Below are positions 40,433 through 49,867 of a stretch of 64,000 nt of DNA, in pieces. The stretch is from Planomicrobium stackebrandtii. GTDB lineage: Bacteria > Bacillota > Bacilli > Bacillales_A > Planococcaceae. The stretch's first letter is position 1; the number at the start of each line of letters is the position of its first letter. Below the pieces are notes generated by a model, which was not told the DNA's origin, ran no database searches, and saw only the letters and a list, made by a program, of their open reading frames with translations. The stretch spans positions 610,066-674,065 of the forward strand of contig NZ_JAUSWB010000001.1 of assembly GCF_030814955.1 (NCBI RefSeq), read 5' to 3'. The translations under genes and the position numbers were made by a program.

Positions 40433-41632
40433 TTGAAAGCTGTAGGAATTATTGTTGAGTACAACCCTTTCCATAATGGCCATCTCCATCATGCAGAGCA
40501 GGCGCGTGCGGAGTCAGGCGCAGACCTCGTCATTGCAGTTATGAGCGGCCAGTTTCTGCAGCGCGGGGAACCGGCGTTTGCCGATAAATGGGCACGGACA
40601 CAAATGGCGCTGGATGCTGGCATCGATCTGGTGATTGAACTTCCTTATGTCTATGCAACGGCGCAGGCATCTGATTTTGCTAAAGGCGGGATTGCATTGC
40701 TCGAGGCAATCGGCTGCTCTTCTTTTTGCTTTGGCAGTGAACAAGGAGCGATCGCCCCTTTCCTGAACTCCCGCCAGTTGCTGACAGAACATGCAGCTGA
40801 ATACCAATATCTCATCCACGAGGCAGTCCAAACTGGCATCAGCTACCCGAAAGCCCTAAACGCAGCCTATAAGGCTTTAACGGCTGACCGGGAGGGGTTT
40901 GCCGATTTGACGCAGCCGAACAATATTTTAGGATTTCATTATTTGGAAGCGGCCCAACGCCTCGGTTCTTCCATGGAGCCGCTGACGATTCAGCGGATTG
41001 GCGCCAACTACCATGACTCTATCGAAGCGGGGCTGCCGATTGCCAGCGCGACCGGAATTCGAGAAGCTTTTTTTAAAGGGGATTCTGTCGAACAGTTGTC
41101 GGCTTATATGCCAGAAACGTCAATCGCCACATTAAAAAATAGTGAAAATGACTATGGTACTTTCGGCAGTTGGGAAGGATTTTATCCGTTGCTGCGATTT
41201 ACTGTTTTGCGGGATGGTCCGGAACAGCTGAAACAGTATGCTGAAGTAACCGAAGGCATTGAGAACTTGATCTACCAATCTGCGAAAACGGCTGACAACT
41301 TTGAAGCTTTTATTGCCCTCGTCAAATCCAAACGCTTTACGAGGACCCGAATTCAGCGGATGATGACGCATATTTTTACTGGATTTACGTGGCAAGAGCT
41401 GCATTCTTTTGCAGGCCCTGAATATATCAGGCTTCTCGGCATGTCTAGCACAGGAAGACTTTATTTAAACCATATAAAAAAGAATATCACGCTTCCCTTG
41501 GTGAGCCGCGCAGCTGATCTGAACGGCCCGATGGGAAAACTTGATATTCATGCCACTGCCATGTATCTGCAGGGATTAGGTAGTACAGATATGAAAAAAG
41601 AATTTACCACACCGCCGATTTACCGGGGTTGA
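40433..41632 (+). CDS. tmcAL: tRNA(Met) cytidine acetate ligase
   Basis: Acetylates C34 of elongator tRNA-Met using ATP and acetate (YlbM of B. subtilis). The 399-residue protein has a nucleotidyltransferase-like N-terminus with EYNPFHNGHLHH (about residues 9-20) and the central SATGIREAFF segment. The start is a TTG at 40433 preceded by GAGGTGA; the open frame upstream has no start of comparable quality. Its last 13 bases overlap the convergent ylbL gene. Confidence 0.93.
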   Translation: MKAVGIIVEYNPFHNGHLHHAEQARAESGADLVIAVMSGQFLQRGEPAFADKWARTQMALDAGIDLVIELPYVYATAQASDFAKGGIALLEAIGCSSFCFGSEQGAIAPFLNSRQLLTEHAAEYQYLIHEAVQTGISYPKALNAAYKALTADREGFADLTQPNNILGFHYLEAAQRLGSSMEPLTIQRIGANYHDSIEAGLPIASATGIREAFFKGDSVEQLSAYMPETSIATLKNSENDYGTFGSWEGFYPLLRFTVLRDGPEQLKQYAEVTEGIENLIYQSAKTADNFEAFIALVKSKRFTRTRIQRMMTHIFTGFTWQELHSFAGPEYIRLLGMSSTGRLYLNHIKKNITLPLVSRAADLNGPMGKLDIHATAMYLQGLGSTDMKKEFTTPPIYRG

Positions 41633-42645
41633 AGCTCATCCAAAAATGCCAATGCATCTTCAATGGTATCCACCGGAACAATTTCCATCGCTGTTCCGAT
41701 GTTTTCTGCAGTTTCAACGGCGATTGCATAATTGCTGTCGCCTCCGCCCTCCACCGCTTCATTTGGAGCAAAGAAAATATCAATTTCTGCAGAATCGGCC
41801 GCCATGATTTTTTGGTCAATGCCCCCAATTCTTCCTATAGACCCATCGCTTTCCATAGTTCCGGTGCCGGCGATATTGTAACCTTTTGTAATGTCTTCGT
41901 CCACCAATTGATTGAGGATTTCGAGTGTGAACATCAGGCCAGCTGACGGCCCACCGATTGCATCAGAATCGATTTCTACTTCGGGTGTCGTTTCGATGCT
42001 CTTGTCTTCAACAAAAGAAATGCCTAAGCCGACTCGGTCGGGATCGGTCGGCAATGGCGCCAATTCAATATCCGTGCTGATTTCGCGGTCTTCGCGCTCA
42101 TAAAGCACCTCCACCACCTGCCCATCTTCTTTTTCACTCAGGTAATCGATAAGCTCCTGCATTTCCGCAAAGCTATTGCCATCCACATTGAGCACTCGGT
42201 CGCCTGGCGCCAAAACTCCATCCGCTGCTCCTCCTGTCAGTACATTCAGAACAAAAACCCCATTATTGCTGATTTCGTAAGGCAGTTCTGCCTGTTCAAA
42301 CGCAATTTGCAGAGCATTCACTTGCGAATCGGACATAAGCTTCAACTGGCGTACGTTGTATTCTTCATCACTTTCGTGCGGGCTTCGGACTTGTTCCGGA
42401 GGCAAAATTTTATAGCCATCCTGAAATTGCGACCAGACGTATAAAGCAGGAGTTGCTGTCAGCATGGAAACCGTCATCAGGCTGAGGCTTCCTGCATCAT
42501 CTTCATCCCCGCCCGCCACTTGTACCAGTGGCGACAGTTCGTAAGCGCCGCCCGGCCTTGTAATATACGAGTCCAGTTGGTAAGAGGACAGAAAAACTAT
42601 AAGAGCCATCATAATAACGAGAGTCAGTAATCGTTTACTTTTCAT
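41620..42645 (-). CDS. ylbL: PDZ-Lon-type membrane serine protease (YlbL/SepM family)
   Basis: A 341-residue protein with an N-terminal transmembrane segment (about 5-22), a PDZ domain (about 115-195, SNNGVFVLNVL...APGDRVLNV) and a Lon-like protease domain with catalytic Ser234 in GGPSAGLMF and Lys279 in GGIDQKI. Relatives process signalling peptides (streptococcal SepM) or act in division checkpoints (YlbL in B. subtilis DNA damage). The ATG at 42645 has AAAGGAAGAG; the frame to 42705 is not needed. Confidence 0.93.
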   Translation of the reverse strand: MKSKRLLTLVIMMALIVFLSSYQLDSYITRPGGAYELSPLVQVAGGDEDDAGSLSLMTVSMLTATPALYVWSQFQDGYKILPPEQVRSPHESDEEYNVRQLKLMSDSQVNALQIAFEQAELPYEISNNGVFVLNVLTGGAADGVLAPGDRVLNVDGNSFAEMQELIDYLSEKEDGQVVEVLYEREDREISTDIELAPLPTDPDRVGLGISFVEDKSIETTPEVEIDSDAIGGPSAGLMFTLEILNQLVDEDITKGYNIAGTGTMESDGSIGRIGGIDQKIMAADSAEIDIFFAPNEAVEGGGDSNYAIAVETAENIGTAMEIVPVDTIEDALAFLDELQPR

Positions 42646-42695
42646 GCAGCTCTTCCTTTCATTAGATAAAACCTTAGTTATAGGCTCTGCATAAG

Positions 42696-42717
42696 AAAAA
42701 GCCACGAGATTCGTGAC

Positions 42718-42718
<1 letters not shown>
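42696..42718 (-). terminator. Terminator of coaD
   Basis: AGTCACGA and TCGTGGCT pair (8 bp with one G-T) around a three-base loop, followed by Ts on the minus strand, right at the coaD stop. Confidence 0.65.
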
Positions 42719-43765
<1,047 letters not shown>

Positions 43766-43845
43766 ATTATCGCCTCTAACTTAAATGATTTTCTTGATGC
43801 ATTTTTATTGCATAATGGTAAAATGAAGACTGGAAAGGACGTGAC

Positions 43846-44229
43846 ATGATGATTCAACGTTTTATTGAACTTGGAGAAGGGTACGGAGATATTTACGAGC
43901 TCCGCGAACTCATCACAAGCAATCAGCAACGCTTTATGCATGGATTTGTTTTTGTTTCTACAAATTCACAGGGACAGGATGTCTTATCGATTGCGGCTGC
44001 ATTCAAACCCGCTTCTGAAGGCAACTTTATGCCGATTTATCTTTGCCGCGAAGGGATCCCACTCGATTCCAAGCGTTTGGACATTTTCGAGCAAACTGTT
44101 TCAGAACTTGGCCATACCCCCATTAAAATGGAAGTCAAGCATTCATCCGTGTACGCAGATAGAAAATTCTATCATAGCCACTTGATTTCGGTTTTAAGAT
44201 TAAACCATTATATTCCGCCAATGCAATAA
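43846..44229 (+). CDS. Conserved uncharacterised protein (possible DUF7147 family)
   Basis: A 127-residue soluble protein (FIELGEGYGDIYELRELI, then VFVSTNSQGQDVLSIAAAFKP). It resembles short conserved Bacillales proteins sometimes mislabelled as kinases; no catalytic motif is visible. GGAAAGGACGTGA precedes the ATG pair at 43846/43849. It is divergent from rsmD and its stop codon directly abuts that of ylbG on the other strand. The family name is a tentative recollection. Confidence 0.7.
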   Translation: MMIQRFIELGEGYGDIYELRELITSNQQRFMHGFVFVSTNSQGQDVLSIAAAFKPASEGNFMPIYLCREGIPLDSKRLDIFEQTVSELGHTPIKMEVKHSSVYADRKFYHSHLISVLRLNHYIPPMQ

Positions 44230-44502
44230 TCAAAGGCCGATTTTGTAATCGTATTCCTTTGCTTTATCAGGCTTGGCGTTTTCATATTCTGTTTTGAGCA
44301 TTGGGCGGTAGGATTCGAGTACTTGTTTTACATATGGCAATTTATTTAATTTCGTTTTGGTTGTTTCTATGGCATCCTGATCCATATAGAGGACTACATA
44401 TTTCAATTTGCGGGAAATATAGTGGACATGCCCAAACTTCCGCAGCGATTTAGCTTGTTTCAAATGATGCACATAGACAATGAGGCCTTGGCGATCATGC
44501 AT
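44230..44502 (-). CDS. ylbG: YlbG family protein (DUF2129)
   Basis: A 90-residue protein with the DUF2129 pattern: [35 protein letters not shown] and [13 protein letters not shown]. Small ferredoxin-like folds of this kind are conserved across Bacillales near ylbF; function is unknown. Convergent with and abutting the preceding gene. Confidence 0.9.
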   Translation of the reverse strand: MHDRQGLIVYVHHLKQAKSLRKFGHVHYISRKLKYVVLYMDQDAIETTKTKLNKLPYVKQVLESYRPMLKTEYENAKPDKAKEYDYKIGL

Positions 44503-44566
44503 AAGTATCCCTCTTTTCTTAGCTTCTAGAATACCATAGGAAAGAAAAAAGCCGCAACCGAATAAA

Positions 44567-44596
44567 CTGACAGCACAGCACTCAGTTCGCTATACT
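44567..44596 (+). promoter_or_regulatory. Candidate promoter of the phosphodiesterase gene
   Basis: CTGACA (44567-44572) and TATACT (44591-44596) at 18-base spacing, 38 bases ahead of the start codon. Confidence 0.6.
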
Positions 44597-44633
44597 GTTT
44601 TTATTACAGAATTCCAGGGAGGTAACACAACGT

Positions 44634-45542
44634 ATGGGAAAAAAGACAAAAATCGGCTTGGCAGCCGCTGCTGTCGGAGCGGCTGCTTGGGCAGGATCTA
44701 AAGCTTTGGCCAACCCGCAGTTCCGTCCTGCTAAAGAAGTACTGAATTATGAACGCCCGATCGTTCTTGCACACCGTGGCGGCGCCAAATTGGCACCGGA
44801 AAATACCTTGGCTGCATTCAACAGGTCAGCAGATCTTGGCGTACACGGATTTGAAATCGATATCCGCATGACCAAAGACGAAGAAATCCTTGTGTTTCAC
44901 GATGAATACATTGACCGCACTACTGATGGAGCTGGCCGAGTTGCAGATATGTCCCTTGATCAGTTGAAAGCTTTTGATCTTGGCTATCACTTTATCGACC
45001 TAGAAGGCAAGCATTCGTATCGCGGCAAAAATGAACAGGTTGTGCTGCTTCGTGAACTGATTGAGAAATTCCCGCAGATGTATATTAATATTGACATTAA
45101 AGATGATCCTGAGACGTATGAGGGCAGTTTAGTGCCTTCCAAGCTGTGGCGCCTGATCGATTCGCTTGGCGTACAGGACCGGGTAGCCGTAACATCTTTT
45201 TATGATGAGCAAATCGACCGTTTCAATTTGTATGCGCAAAACCGGGTTGCAATTGGCGCAGGAGAAAATGAAGTCAGAAAAGCTTACGCTTCCTACAACA
45301 GCCAGTTTGGCCATTTGTATCACCCGCGTGCAGATGTGTTCCAGATTCCGGTGAAGTCATCGGTATTCCGTCTGGATTCTCCCCGCTTTATTGCATTCTT
45401 GGAGAATTTGAACATCCCGGTGCATTATTGGGTGATCGATGAAGCAGAAGCTATGCGAACATTAATTAAAGCTGGAGCCAAAGGCATCATCACCGACCGG
45501 CCCGATCTTGCCGTTGCTCTTATCTCAGAAATGGAAGAGTAA
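44634..45542 (+). CDS. Glycerophosphodiester phosphodiesterase family protein
   Basis: A 302-residue GDPD-fold enzyme. An N-terminal hydrophobic Ala/Gly-rich stretch (about 6-26) is a membrane anchor or uncleaved signal. The catalytic and metal residues are in LAHRGGAKLAPENT (His47, Glu56), EIDIRMTKD and VFHDEYIDRTTDG. It hydrolyses glycerophosphodiesters to glycerol-3-phosphate; the natural substrate (lipid headgroups, teichoic acid fragments) is not determinable. GGGAGGT precedes the ATG and a strong terminator follows. Confidence 0.92.
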   Translation: MGKKTKIGLAAAAVGAAAWAGSKALANPQFRPAKEVLNYERPIVLAHRGGAKLAPENTLAAFNRSADLGVHGFEIDIRMTKDEEILVFHDEYIDRTTDGAGRVADMSLDQLKAFDLGYHFIDLEGKHSYRGKNEQVVLLRELIEKFPQMYINIDIKDDPETYEGSLVPSKLWRLIDSLGVQDRVAVTSFYDEQIDRFNLYAQNRVAIGAGENEVRKAYASYNSQFGHLYHPRADVFQIPVKSSVFRLDSPRFIAFLENLNIPVHYWVIDEAEAMRTLIKAGAKGIITDRPDLAVALISEMEE

Positions 45543-45550
45543 CTTATATA

Positions 45551-45583
45551 AAAAAAGTGCAACGCAAGCGTTGCACTTTTTTT
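45551..45583. terminator. Terminator after the phosphodiesterase gene, probably bidirectional
   Basis: AAAAAAGTGCAACGC pairs with GCGTTGCACTTTTTT across a two-base loop. It also lies 25 bases beyond the convergent ylbF stop and could serve both genes. Confidence 0.85.
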
Positions 45584-45607
45584 ATGGAGCTATTTAAAAT
45601 TGCACGG

Positions 45608-46054
45608 TCAGGCTGAACAAGAACAGCCGCCGCCTGTGCCGCAGCTGCCGCCGCAGGAAGATTCTGATGAAAAGAAAGGATTCGAGGAAGGAATTTTTAC
45701 CGCCTCTGATACCGATCTGCCAAGGATAAAACTTACCTGGTCCATCAGATCCTGCAACTCGTTTTCCATTAAACGCAGATTGGCTATCTTCTCATTGAGG
45801 TCCAATCGCCGTTTGTCCACACGAATTTGCTTCATCACCCGTGAGTATTCCGGATGATATTTGCCAAAACGCTGAACTTCTTCATATTGGTCTTTTAATC
45901 TTGCGAAGGCCTGAATTTCTTCCGCAAGACTTTTATCGTTATAGACAGAGGCATAGGCTTCCCTATAGAGGTCAGCTTGCTCTGATTGTAGAATCATTTG
46001 GCTTAGCTCGTCTGCAAAGTCAGTTATTTCAGCCCATTCATAGGTCATAATCAT
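45608..46054 (-). CDS. ylbF: YlbF/RicF regulatory protein
   Basis: A 148-residue alpha-helical protein of the com_ylbF (DUF964) family. In B. subtilis YlbF with YmcA and YaaT forms the Fe-S-containing Y-complex that directs RNase Y to certain transcripts and affects competence and biofilms. The helical domain covers about 1-115; the C-terminus carries Cys134, Cys138, Cys144 and Cys146 in a Gly/Ser-rich tail, consistent with cluster ligands. GGAGG precedes the ATG. Confidence 0.92.
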   Translation of the reverse strand: MIMTYEWAEITDFADELSQMILQSEQADLYREAYASVYNDKSLAEEIQAFARLKDQYEEVQRFGKYHPEYSRVMKQIRVDKRRLDLNEKIANLRLMENELQDLMDQVSFILGRSVSEAVKIPSSNPFFSSESSCGGSCGTGGGCSCSA

Positions 46055-46129
46055 AGCAGATTCCTCCTTTACGCTTTAATCATAGCAGATATATTTAAAT
46101 TTCACTATAGACAGGAAAGGATTGTCAGC

Positions 46130-46639
46130 ATGAGTCTTTTAAACGATCAGCTTGCGCGTATTGTAAAAAACAGCAGTTCCGAAGATCTTGAGATGTTGGG
46201 CGACTACTTGACAAATTTCGAGAAAAAACAGCAAGGTGACTTTGCTACGTATTTAAGTGCTGCCCTGAACATGACACGTGTCACCGATGAACATTCTTCT
46301 GTTGTTTCTATACCCAATACCGCTTTTATCCACAATAACGTTAATATCCCGCATGGCGGAATTCTCGCGGTTCTCCTCGACACTGCAATGGGAACGCTTG
46401 CCAACAGCAAATGCCAGCCCGGCTTTAGTGCTGTTACCACAAACTTAACGATCCACTACTTGACCGTGGCGGATGAAGACAGCATAAGCGCCAAAGCTCG
46501 CATCATACGCAGCGGCAGGCATACCCTGGTAATAGAAGGGAACATTTTTCAGCAAGACGGAAAGCATATTGCTACAGCGACCGGCACTTTTTTTATCGTC
46601 CCTAAAAATTCAAAGCCTGCTATTGCTCAAAAGCAGTAG
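46130..46639 (+). CDS. PaaI-type hotdog-fold thioesterase
   Basis: A 169-residue protein; residues 45-160 form a hotdog domain with NIPHGGILAVLLDTAMGTLAN, the helix signature of PaaI/YuxO thioesterases. It probably hydrolyses an acyl- or aryl-CoA; substrate unknown. The first 40 residues are a helical extension. Its last 20 bases overlap the convergent ylbC gene, and the overlap lies within a terminator hairpin. Confidence 0.9.
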   Translation: MSLLNDQLARIVKNSSSEDLEMLGDYLTNFEKKQQGDFATYLSAALNMTRVTDEHSSVVSIPNTAFIHNNVNIPHGGILAVLLDTAMGTLANSKCQPGFSAVTTNLTIHYLTVADEDSISAKARIIRSGRHTLVIEGNIFQQDGKHIATATGTFFIVPKNSKPAIAQKQ

Positions 46640-46645
46640 CAGGCT
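46614..46645. terminator. Bidirectional terminator inside the overlapping 3' ends
   Basis: AGCCTGCTATTGCT (46614-46627) pairs with AGCAGTAGCAGGCT (46632-46645) as a 14-bp stem with one G-T pair and loop CAAA. Both stop codons of the convergent genes lie in or beside the stem. Ts follow on the plus strand (CTCTTTTTC). Confidence 0.8.
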
Positions 46646-47684
46646 CTTTTTCAAGAAAAATCTGTGTATAATATTTGCCGAACACGCCAACTCCCGTTTG
46701 GTTGTATTCATTGCTGAGCAGCGTATTGCGGTGTGCATCTGAATTGATCCAGCCATGTACGGTTTCCGCTGCATCATAATAGCGAGTGGCTGTGTTGACT
46801 GCCGCTTGTTCAAAATCAATATTGGCTCGTTCCAACCTGCCGTGCAAATCATTGATCTCCATTTCCTCGGACAGGAAATTTTGCTTTGCCATGTCTTCAC
46901 TGTTTGCTTCTGACACCATGTTTGCCAGAGGGTTAACCGCCAAAGGCATGGTGGAATGATGCAGACGGTAAACATTTACCAAATCAACAATCTGATTGGC
47001 ATTTCCTTCGTCTATGGAACGCTGCTGTGTGGAGGATGGGGTCTGTACCGGCAGCAGCTCACCTGAATACATAAGATCGTAAGGCTGATGGCGAATCAAG
47101 GTCTCCGCATCCATAAAACGGACGGCCTCTAAAGCACGGTCTTTTGAATCAATGTACAATTGTGCATAGATGCCATCAAACTTGACCAGGATCCGCTTGT
47201 CCATATCCTCAGCCGTGACATTGAATGTGTAAATATTCGTTCCGTATTTAACCGTTATTTCATTTTCAAGTATGGTGAAGCGATATACTTCATCGAGATT
47301 TTGGCCAATCTTATATGGTGCTGCATCTACTGCAGTCCCAGCAGTGTAAACCTGGACCACTTTGCCGTCTTTAACCCCTGTCATGATAAAGTTGGAGTAA
47401 CTGGCGTTATATACCCACCATTCGTAGCCGTATGCTGAAGGTTCTTTCCGCTCGGGTTCCCCGTATTGTTCCAGCCATTTATCGCTAGACTCGCCTATAA
47501 AACTTGAAATGCCCGTAGTAGGACGAGCAACGTCTAAAGTTTCATCCGCAATATTTTCGCTTGGCAAAGGATCTACCGTTCGTGGTGCTTCCAGAACATC
47601 ATTTTCATTTATTGATGGATCCAAATAAAATAAACCGATTAGAACTATCGATAGAAAAATCATAATGCGCAGCAAGTCTTTCAA
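46620..47684 (-). CDS. ylbC: CAP-domain extracellular protein (YlbC-like)
   Basis: A 354-residue protein: an N-terminal transmembrane/signal segment (about 4-22), a CAP-associated N-terminal domain (about 60-205, with KWLEQYGEPERKEPSAYGYE) and a C-terminal CAP/SCP domain (about 230-345) with LVNVYRLHHSTMPL, SEDMAKQNFLS and NSDAHRNTLL. CAP proteins are secreted or surface proteins of uncertain action. The start is a TTG at 47684 behind AAGGGG. Confidence 0.9.
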   Translation of the reverse strand: MKDLLRIMIFLSIVLIGLFYLDPSINENDVLEAPRTVDPLPSENIADETLDVARPTTGISSFIGESSDKWLEQYGEPERKEPSAYGYEWWVYNASYSNFIMTGVKDGKVVQVYTAGTAVDAAPYKIGQNLDEVYRFTILENEITVKYGTNIYTFNVTAEDMDKRILVKFDGIYAQLYIDSKDRALEAVRFMDAETLIRHQPYDLMYSGELLPVQTPSSTQQRSIDEGNANQIVDLVNVYRLHHSTMPLAVNPLANMVSEANSEDMAKQNFLSEEMEINDLHGRLERANIDFEQAAVNTATRYYDAAETVHGWINSDAHRNTLLSNEYNQTGVGVFGKYYTQIFLEKEPATAFEQ

Positions 47685-47735
47685 TCGAACAGCCCCTTTG
47701 CTATTGTATCTTTAGATGTTGAATTTATATATATT

Positions 47736-47765
47736 ATTATAACAGTCGCCTCTACACTGACACAA
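47736..47765 (-). promoter_or_regulatory. Candidate promoter of ylbC
   Basis: TTGTGT (47760-47765) and TATAAT (47736-47741) on the minus strand with 18-base spacing, about 50 bases upstream of the gene. Confidence 0.5.
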
Positions 47766-47773
47766 TCTAGCCA

Positions 47774-47802
47774 TTGCAACAACTTAAATTATGATCTATT
47801 AT
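47774..47802 (+). promoter_or_regulatory. Candidate promoter of yugN
   Basis: TTGCAA (47774-47779) and TATTAT (47797-47802), 17-base spacing, divergent from the ylbC promoter with eight bases between the two -35 boxes. Confidence 0.55.
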
Positions 47803-47847
47803 TAAAGGAGTATGTAGTCTTTTTTGTTATAGAGGAGGAGAGATCCT

Positions 47848-48213
47848 ATGTATTTTGAAAATACAGGACTTGAAAACATTCACGTAGATATCGAATTACT
47901 TGAAAGCATCATGAACAAACACGGCTTGACCAAAGAAGGACAATGGGATTACGAGCGTGTCACTTACGACCGTAAATTCATCATTCGCGAAGGCACTTAC
48001 TATTTGCGGGTATTTGCATACGCCACTAATGGTGACGTTGATTCCAATGACGCTACTATGCGTGTTATGAAGCCGGCACTTGGCAAACACTATTATCCGC
48101 ACGGTGTGGAATACGGTGAAGATGAAGATTTCCCTGAACACTTGATTAAAACGTGCATCGGATTATTGAGCTCGATCAAAAAAGAAGTTCAAGGTTTCGA
48201 AATTAACGTATAA
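47848..48213 (+). CDS. YugN-like family protein
   Basis: A 121-residue soluble protein of the YugN-like family: MYFENTGLENIHVDIELL, GQWDYERVTYDRKFII, TYYLRVFAYA and HYYPHGVEYGED. No catalytic motif is known. GAGGAGGAGAG precedes the ATG. Monocistronic: own promoter and terminator. Confidence 0.85.
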   Translation: MYFENTGLENIHVDIELLESIMNKHGLTKEGQWDYERVTYDRKFIIREGTYYLRVFAYATNGDVDSNDATMRVMKPALGKHYYPHGVEYGEDEDFPEHLIKTCIGLLSSIKKEVQGFEINV

Positions 48214-48218
48214 AATTT

Positions 48219-48250
48219 CCGCAGTTCAGCAATTGAACTGCGGTTTTTTT
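48219..48250 (+). terminator. Terminator of yugN
   Basis: CCGCAGTTCA and TGAACTGCGG (48219-48228 with 48234-48243) followed by seven Ts. Confidence 0.85.
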
Positions 48251-48294
48251 AAACGGCCATAAACATTTCAACTTAATTAAGGAGGATTCGATCA

Positions 48295-49350
48295 GTGAAG
48301 TGGTTGACGAAGAAAACTGTAACAATCGCTGTTGTCATAGCAGCCTTGATTTTAATCTCCATCTACATATTGCCAGTTTCCATTCCATTGATCATCGCTT
48401 TGATCACTGCTATTTTTTTAGAGCCACTTGTTAATTTTATACATAAAAGGTTCAAATGGCATAGAAAGTCGGCTGTTATATCCGTATTCATCCTTTTTTT
48501 GGTAGTTGTTTCCGGTTTGCTTTATTGGACTGTAACTCAATTAATCGGGCAAATTATTCAGTTTTCGAAAATGGTGCCGGAATACATAAACTCCTTGTCC
48601 ATTATGTGGGATGAATTTCAACGGTTCTTTTTCCGTTCAACAGAAGATATGCCTGTCGAAGTGGTTTCTTCATTTGAAACTGAACTGGCAGGATTTATAG
48701 AAGGGATTCGCGATTGGATACTGACGATTGTCAATTACGATACTGTCTCTAATCTGCTGACTGGCATACCTTCTTTTCTCGTCAGTTTTATTGTGTTCCT
48801 CATTGCATTATTTTTGTTCATGCTGGACTTGCCTGGCTTGAAAATCATGCTTTTCAAGCGGTTGAAAGATTCTACGGCCGAAAAAGTCCGTTTCATGTTT
48901 GCACGTTTGAACAAAGTAATTTTTGGATTTTTAAAAGCACAATTTCTGGTGAGCTGCATTATTTTTGTTGTTTCACTCGTTTCACTTGCCTTTATAGCGC
49001 CAGAATATGCAATTGTTATGTCTTTGCTCATTTGGCTAATTGACTTTATTCCGATTTTGGGTTCGATTATTGTTTTGACTCCCTGGTTTATTTATGAATT
49101 TATCACAGGTGATATTGTTCAAGGAACACAATTGGCAATTCTGGCGCTCGTATTGCTGATTATCCGCCGAACAGTTGAACCAAAAGTTATGGGTACACAG
49201 ATTGGACTTTCGCCTTTAGCGACTTTGATTGCAATGTTCATAGGGCTGCAATTGATCGGCTTTCTCGGATTTTTCGTCGGTCCGTTAATAGTCATCCTAT
49301 TCACATCAGCACGTGAAGCCGGCATGATAAAAATTGATTTTAAAGTATAA
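48295..49350 (+). CDS. AI-2E family transporter (YtvI-like)
   Basis: A 351-residue integral membrane protein with about seven to eight helices: two near the N-terminus, a cytoplasmic or extracytoplasmic stretch around 95-150, then a C-terminal helical bundle with the family segments LIWLIDFIPILGSIIV and VEPKVMGTQIGLSPLATL. The AI-2E exporter family is broad and includes ion antiporters and the sporulation-associated YtvI; substrate not known. The start codon is GTG with AAGGAGG upstream. Confidence 0.9.
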   Translation: MKWLTKKTVTIAVVIAALILISIYILPVSIPLIIALITAIFLEPLVNFIHKRFKWHRKSAVISVFILFLVVVSGLLYWTVTQLIGQIIQFSKMVPEYINSLSIMWDEFQRFFFRSTEDMPVEVVSSFETELAGFIEGIRDWILTIVNYDTVSNLLTGIPSFLVSFIVFLIALFLFMLDLPGLKIMLFKRLKDSTAEKVRFMFARLNKVIFGFLKAQFLVSCIIFVVSLVSLAFIAPEYAIVMSLLIWLIDFIPILGSIIVLTPWFIYEFITGDIVQGTQLAILALVLLIIRRTVEPKVMGTQIGLSPLATLIAMFIGLQLIGFLGFFVGPLIVILFTSAREAGMIKIDFKV

Positions 49351-49382
49351 AAAAAAAGGAACCTCAATGGGTTCTTTTTTTT
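49351..49382. terminator. Convergent terminator between the AI-2E-type gene and ctaM
   Basis: A short GAACC-GGTTC stem flanked by A and T runs on both sides (AAAAAAAG and CTTTTTTT). It can work in both directions. Confidence 0.7.
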
Positions 49383-49842
49383 ATCCGCCTAAAATAGCTT
49401 TGAATACTGAAGTTGTATGGCCGCCTTCATAAAATACATAGAGCAGCAAATAAACCATAACGCCTGTTATCGCAGTTGAAAACCAAACGACACTGGTAAT
49501 TGGACCGATTTTTCGGTGTTTCGCCAATTGGTTTTTCCATCCCCAGTAAATGGTGATCAATCCCATGACACCACCTGTGGTCGCCAATGTGATGTGGAAA
49601 ATCAGGAAGATCGTATAAAAGATTTTCAAATCGTCGGGTCCGCCAAAAGCAGTATTCCCGACAAAAATGGTGCGTGACATGTAGATGATGAAGAACGTCA
49701 GTGCCGCAGCACCAGCCCCCACCATCACTTTCTTGTGGGCTTCTATTTGGCGGCGACGGATCAGATTCCAGCCAATCGCTACCAAAATTGCGCTTAATAC
49801 GATAAAAAATGTACTGATAGTCGGCAATAGCGGCAAATTCAT
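49381..49842 (-). CDS. ctaM: DUF420 membrane protein, probable cytochrome oxidase assembly factor CtaM
   Basis: A 153-residue protein with four hydrophobic segments (about 7-26, 42-62, 76-100, 118-140) and conserved histidines (EAHKKVM, IFHITLA, LAKHRKIG) typical of DUF420. In Staphylococcus aureus CtaM is required for heme-copper oxidase maturation. Location directly after ctaG supports the same role. AAAGGAG precedes the ATG. Confidence 0.8.
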   Translation of the reverse strand: MNLPLLPTISTFFIVLSAILVAIGWNLIRRRQIEAHKKVMVGAGAAALTFFIIYMSRTIFVGNTAFGGPDDLKIFYTIFLIFHITLATTGGVMGLITIYWGWKNQLAKHRKIGPITSVVWFSTAITGVMVYLLLYVFYEGGHTTSVFKAILGG

Positions 49843-49867
49843 TTAAGTTATTCTCCTTTAGGTTTCA

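Noticed and set aside
47720..47745. AT-rich alternating stretch suggestive of a curved or melting element
   Set aside because: It is explained by the TATAAT box and leader of the ylbC promoter; no repeat structure or origin features accompany it.
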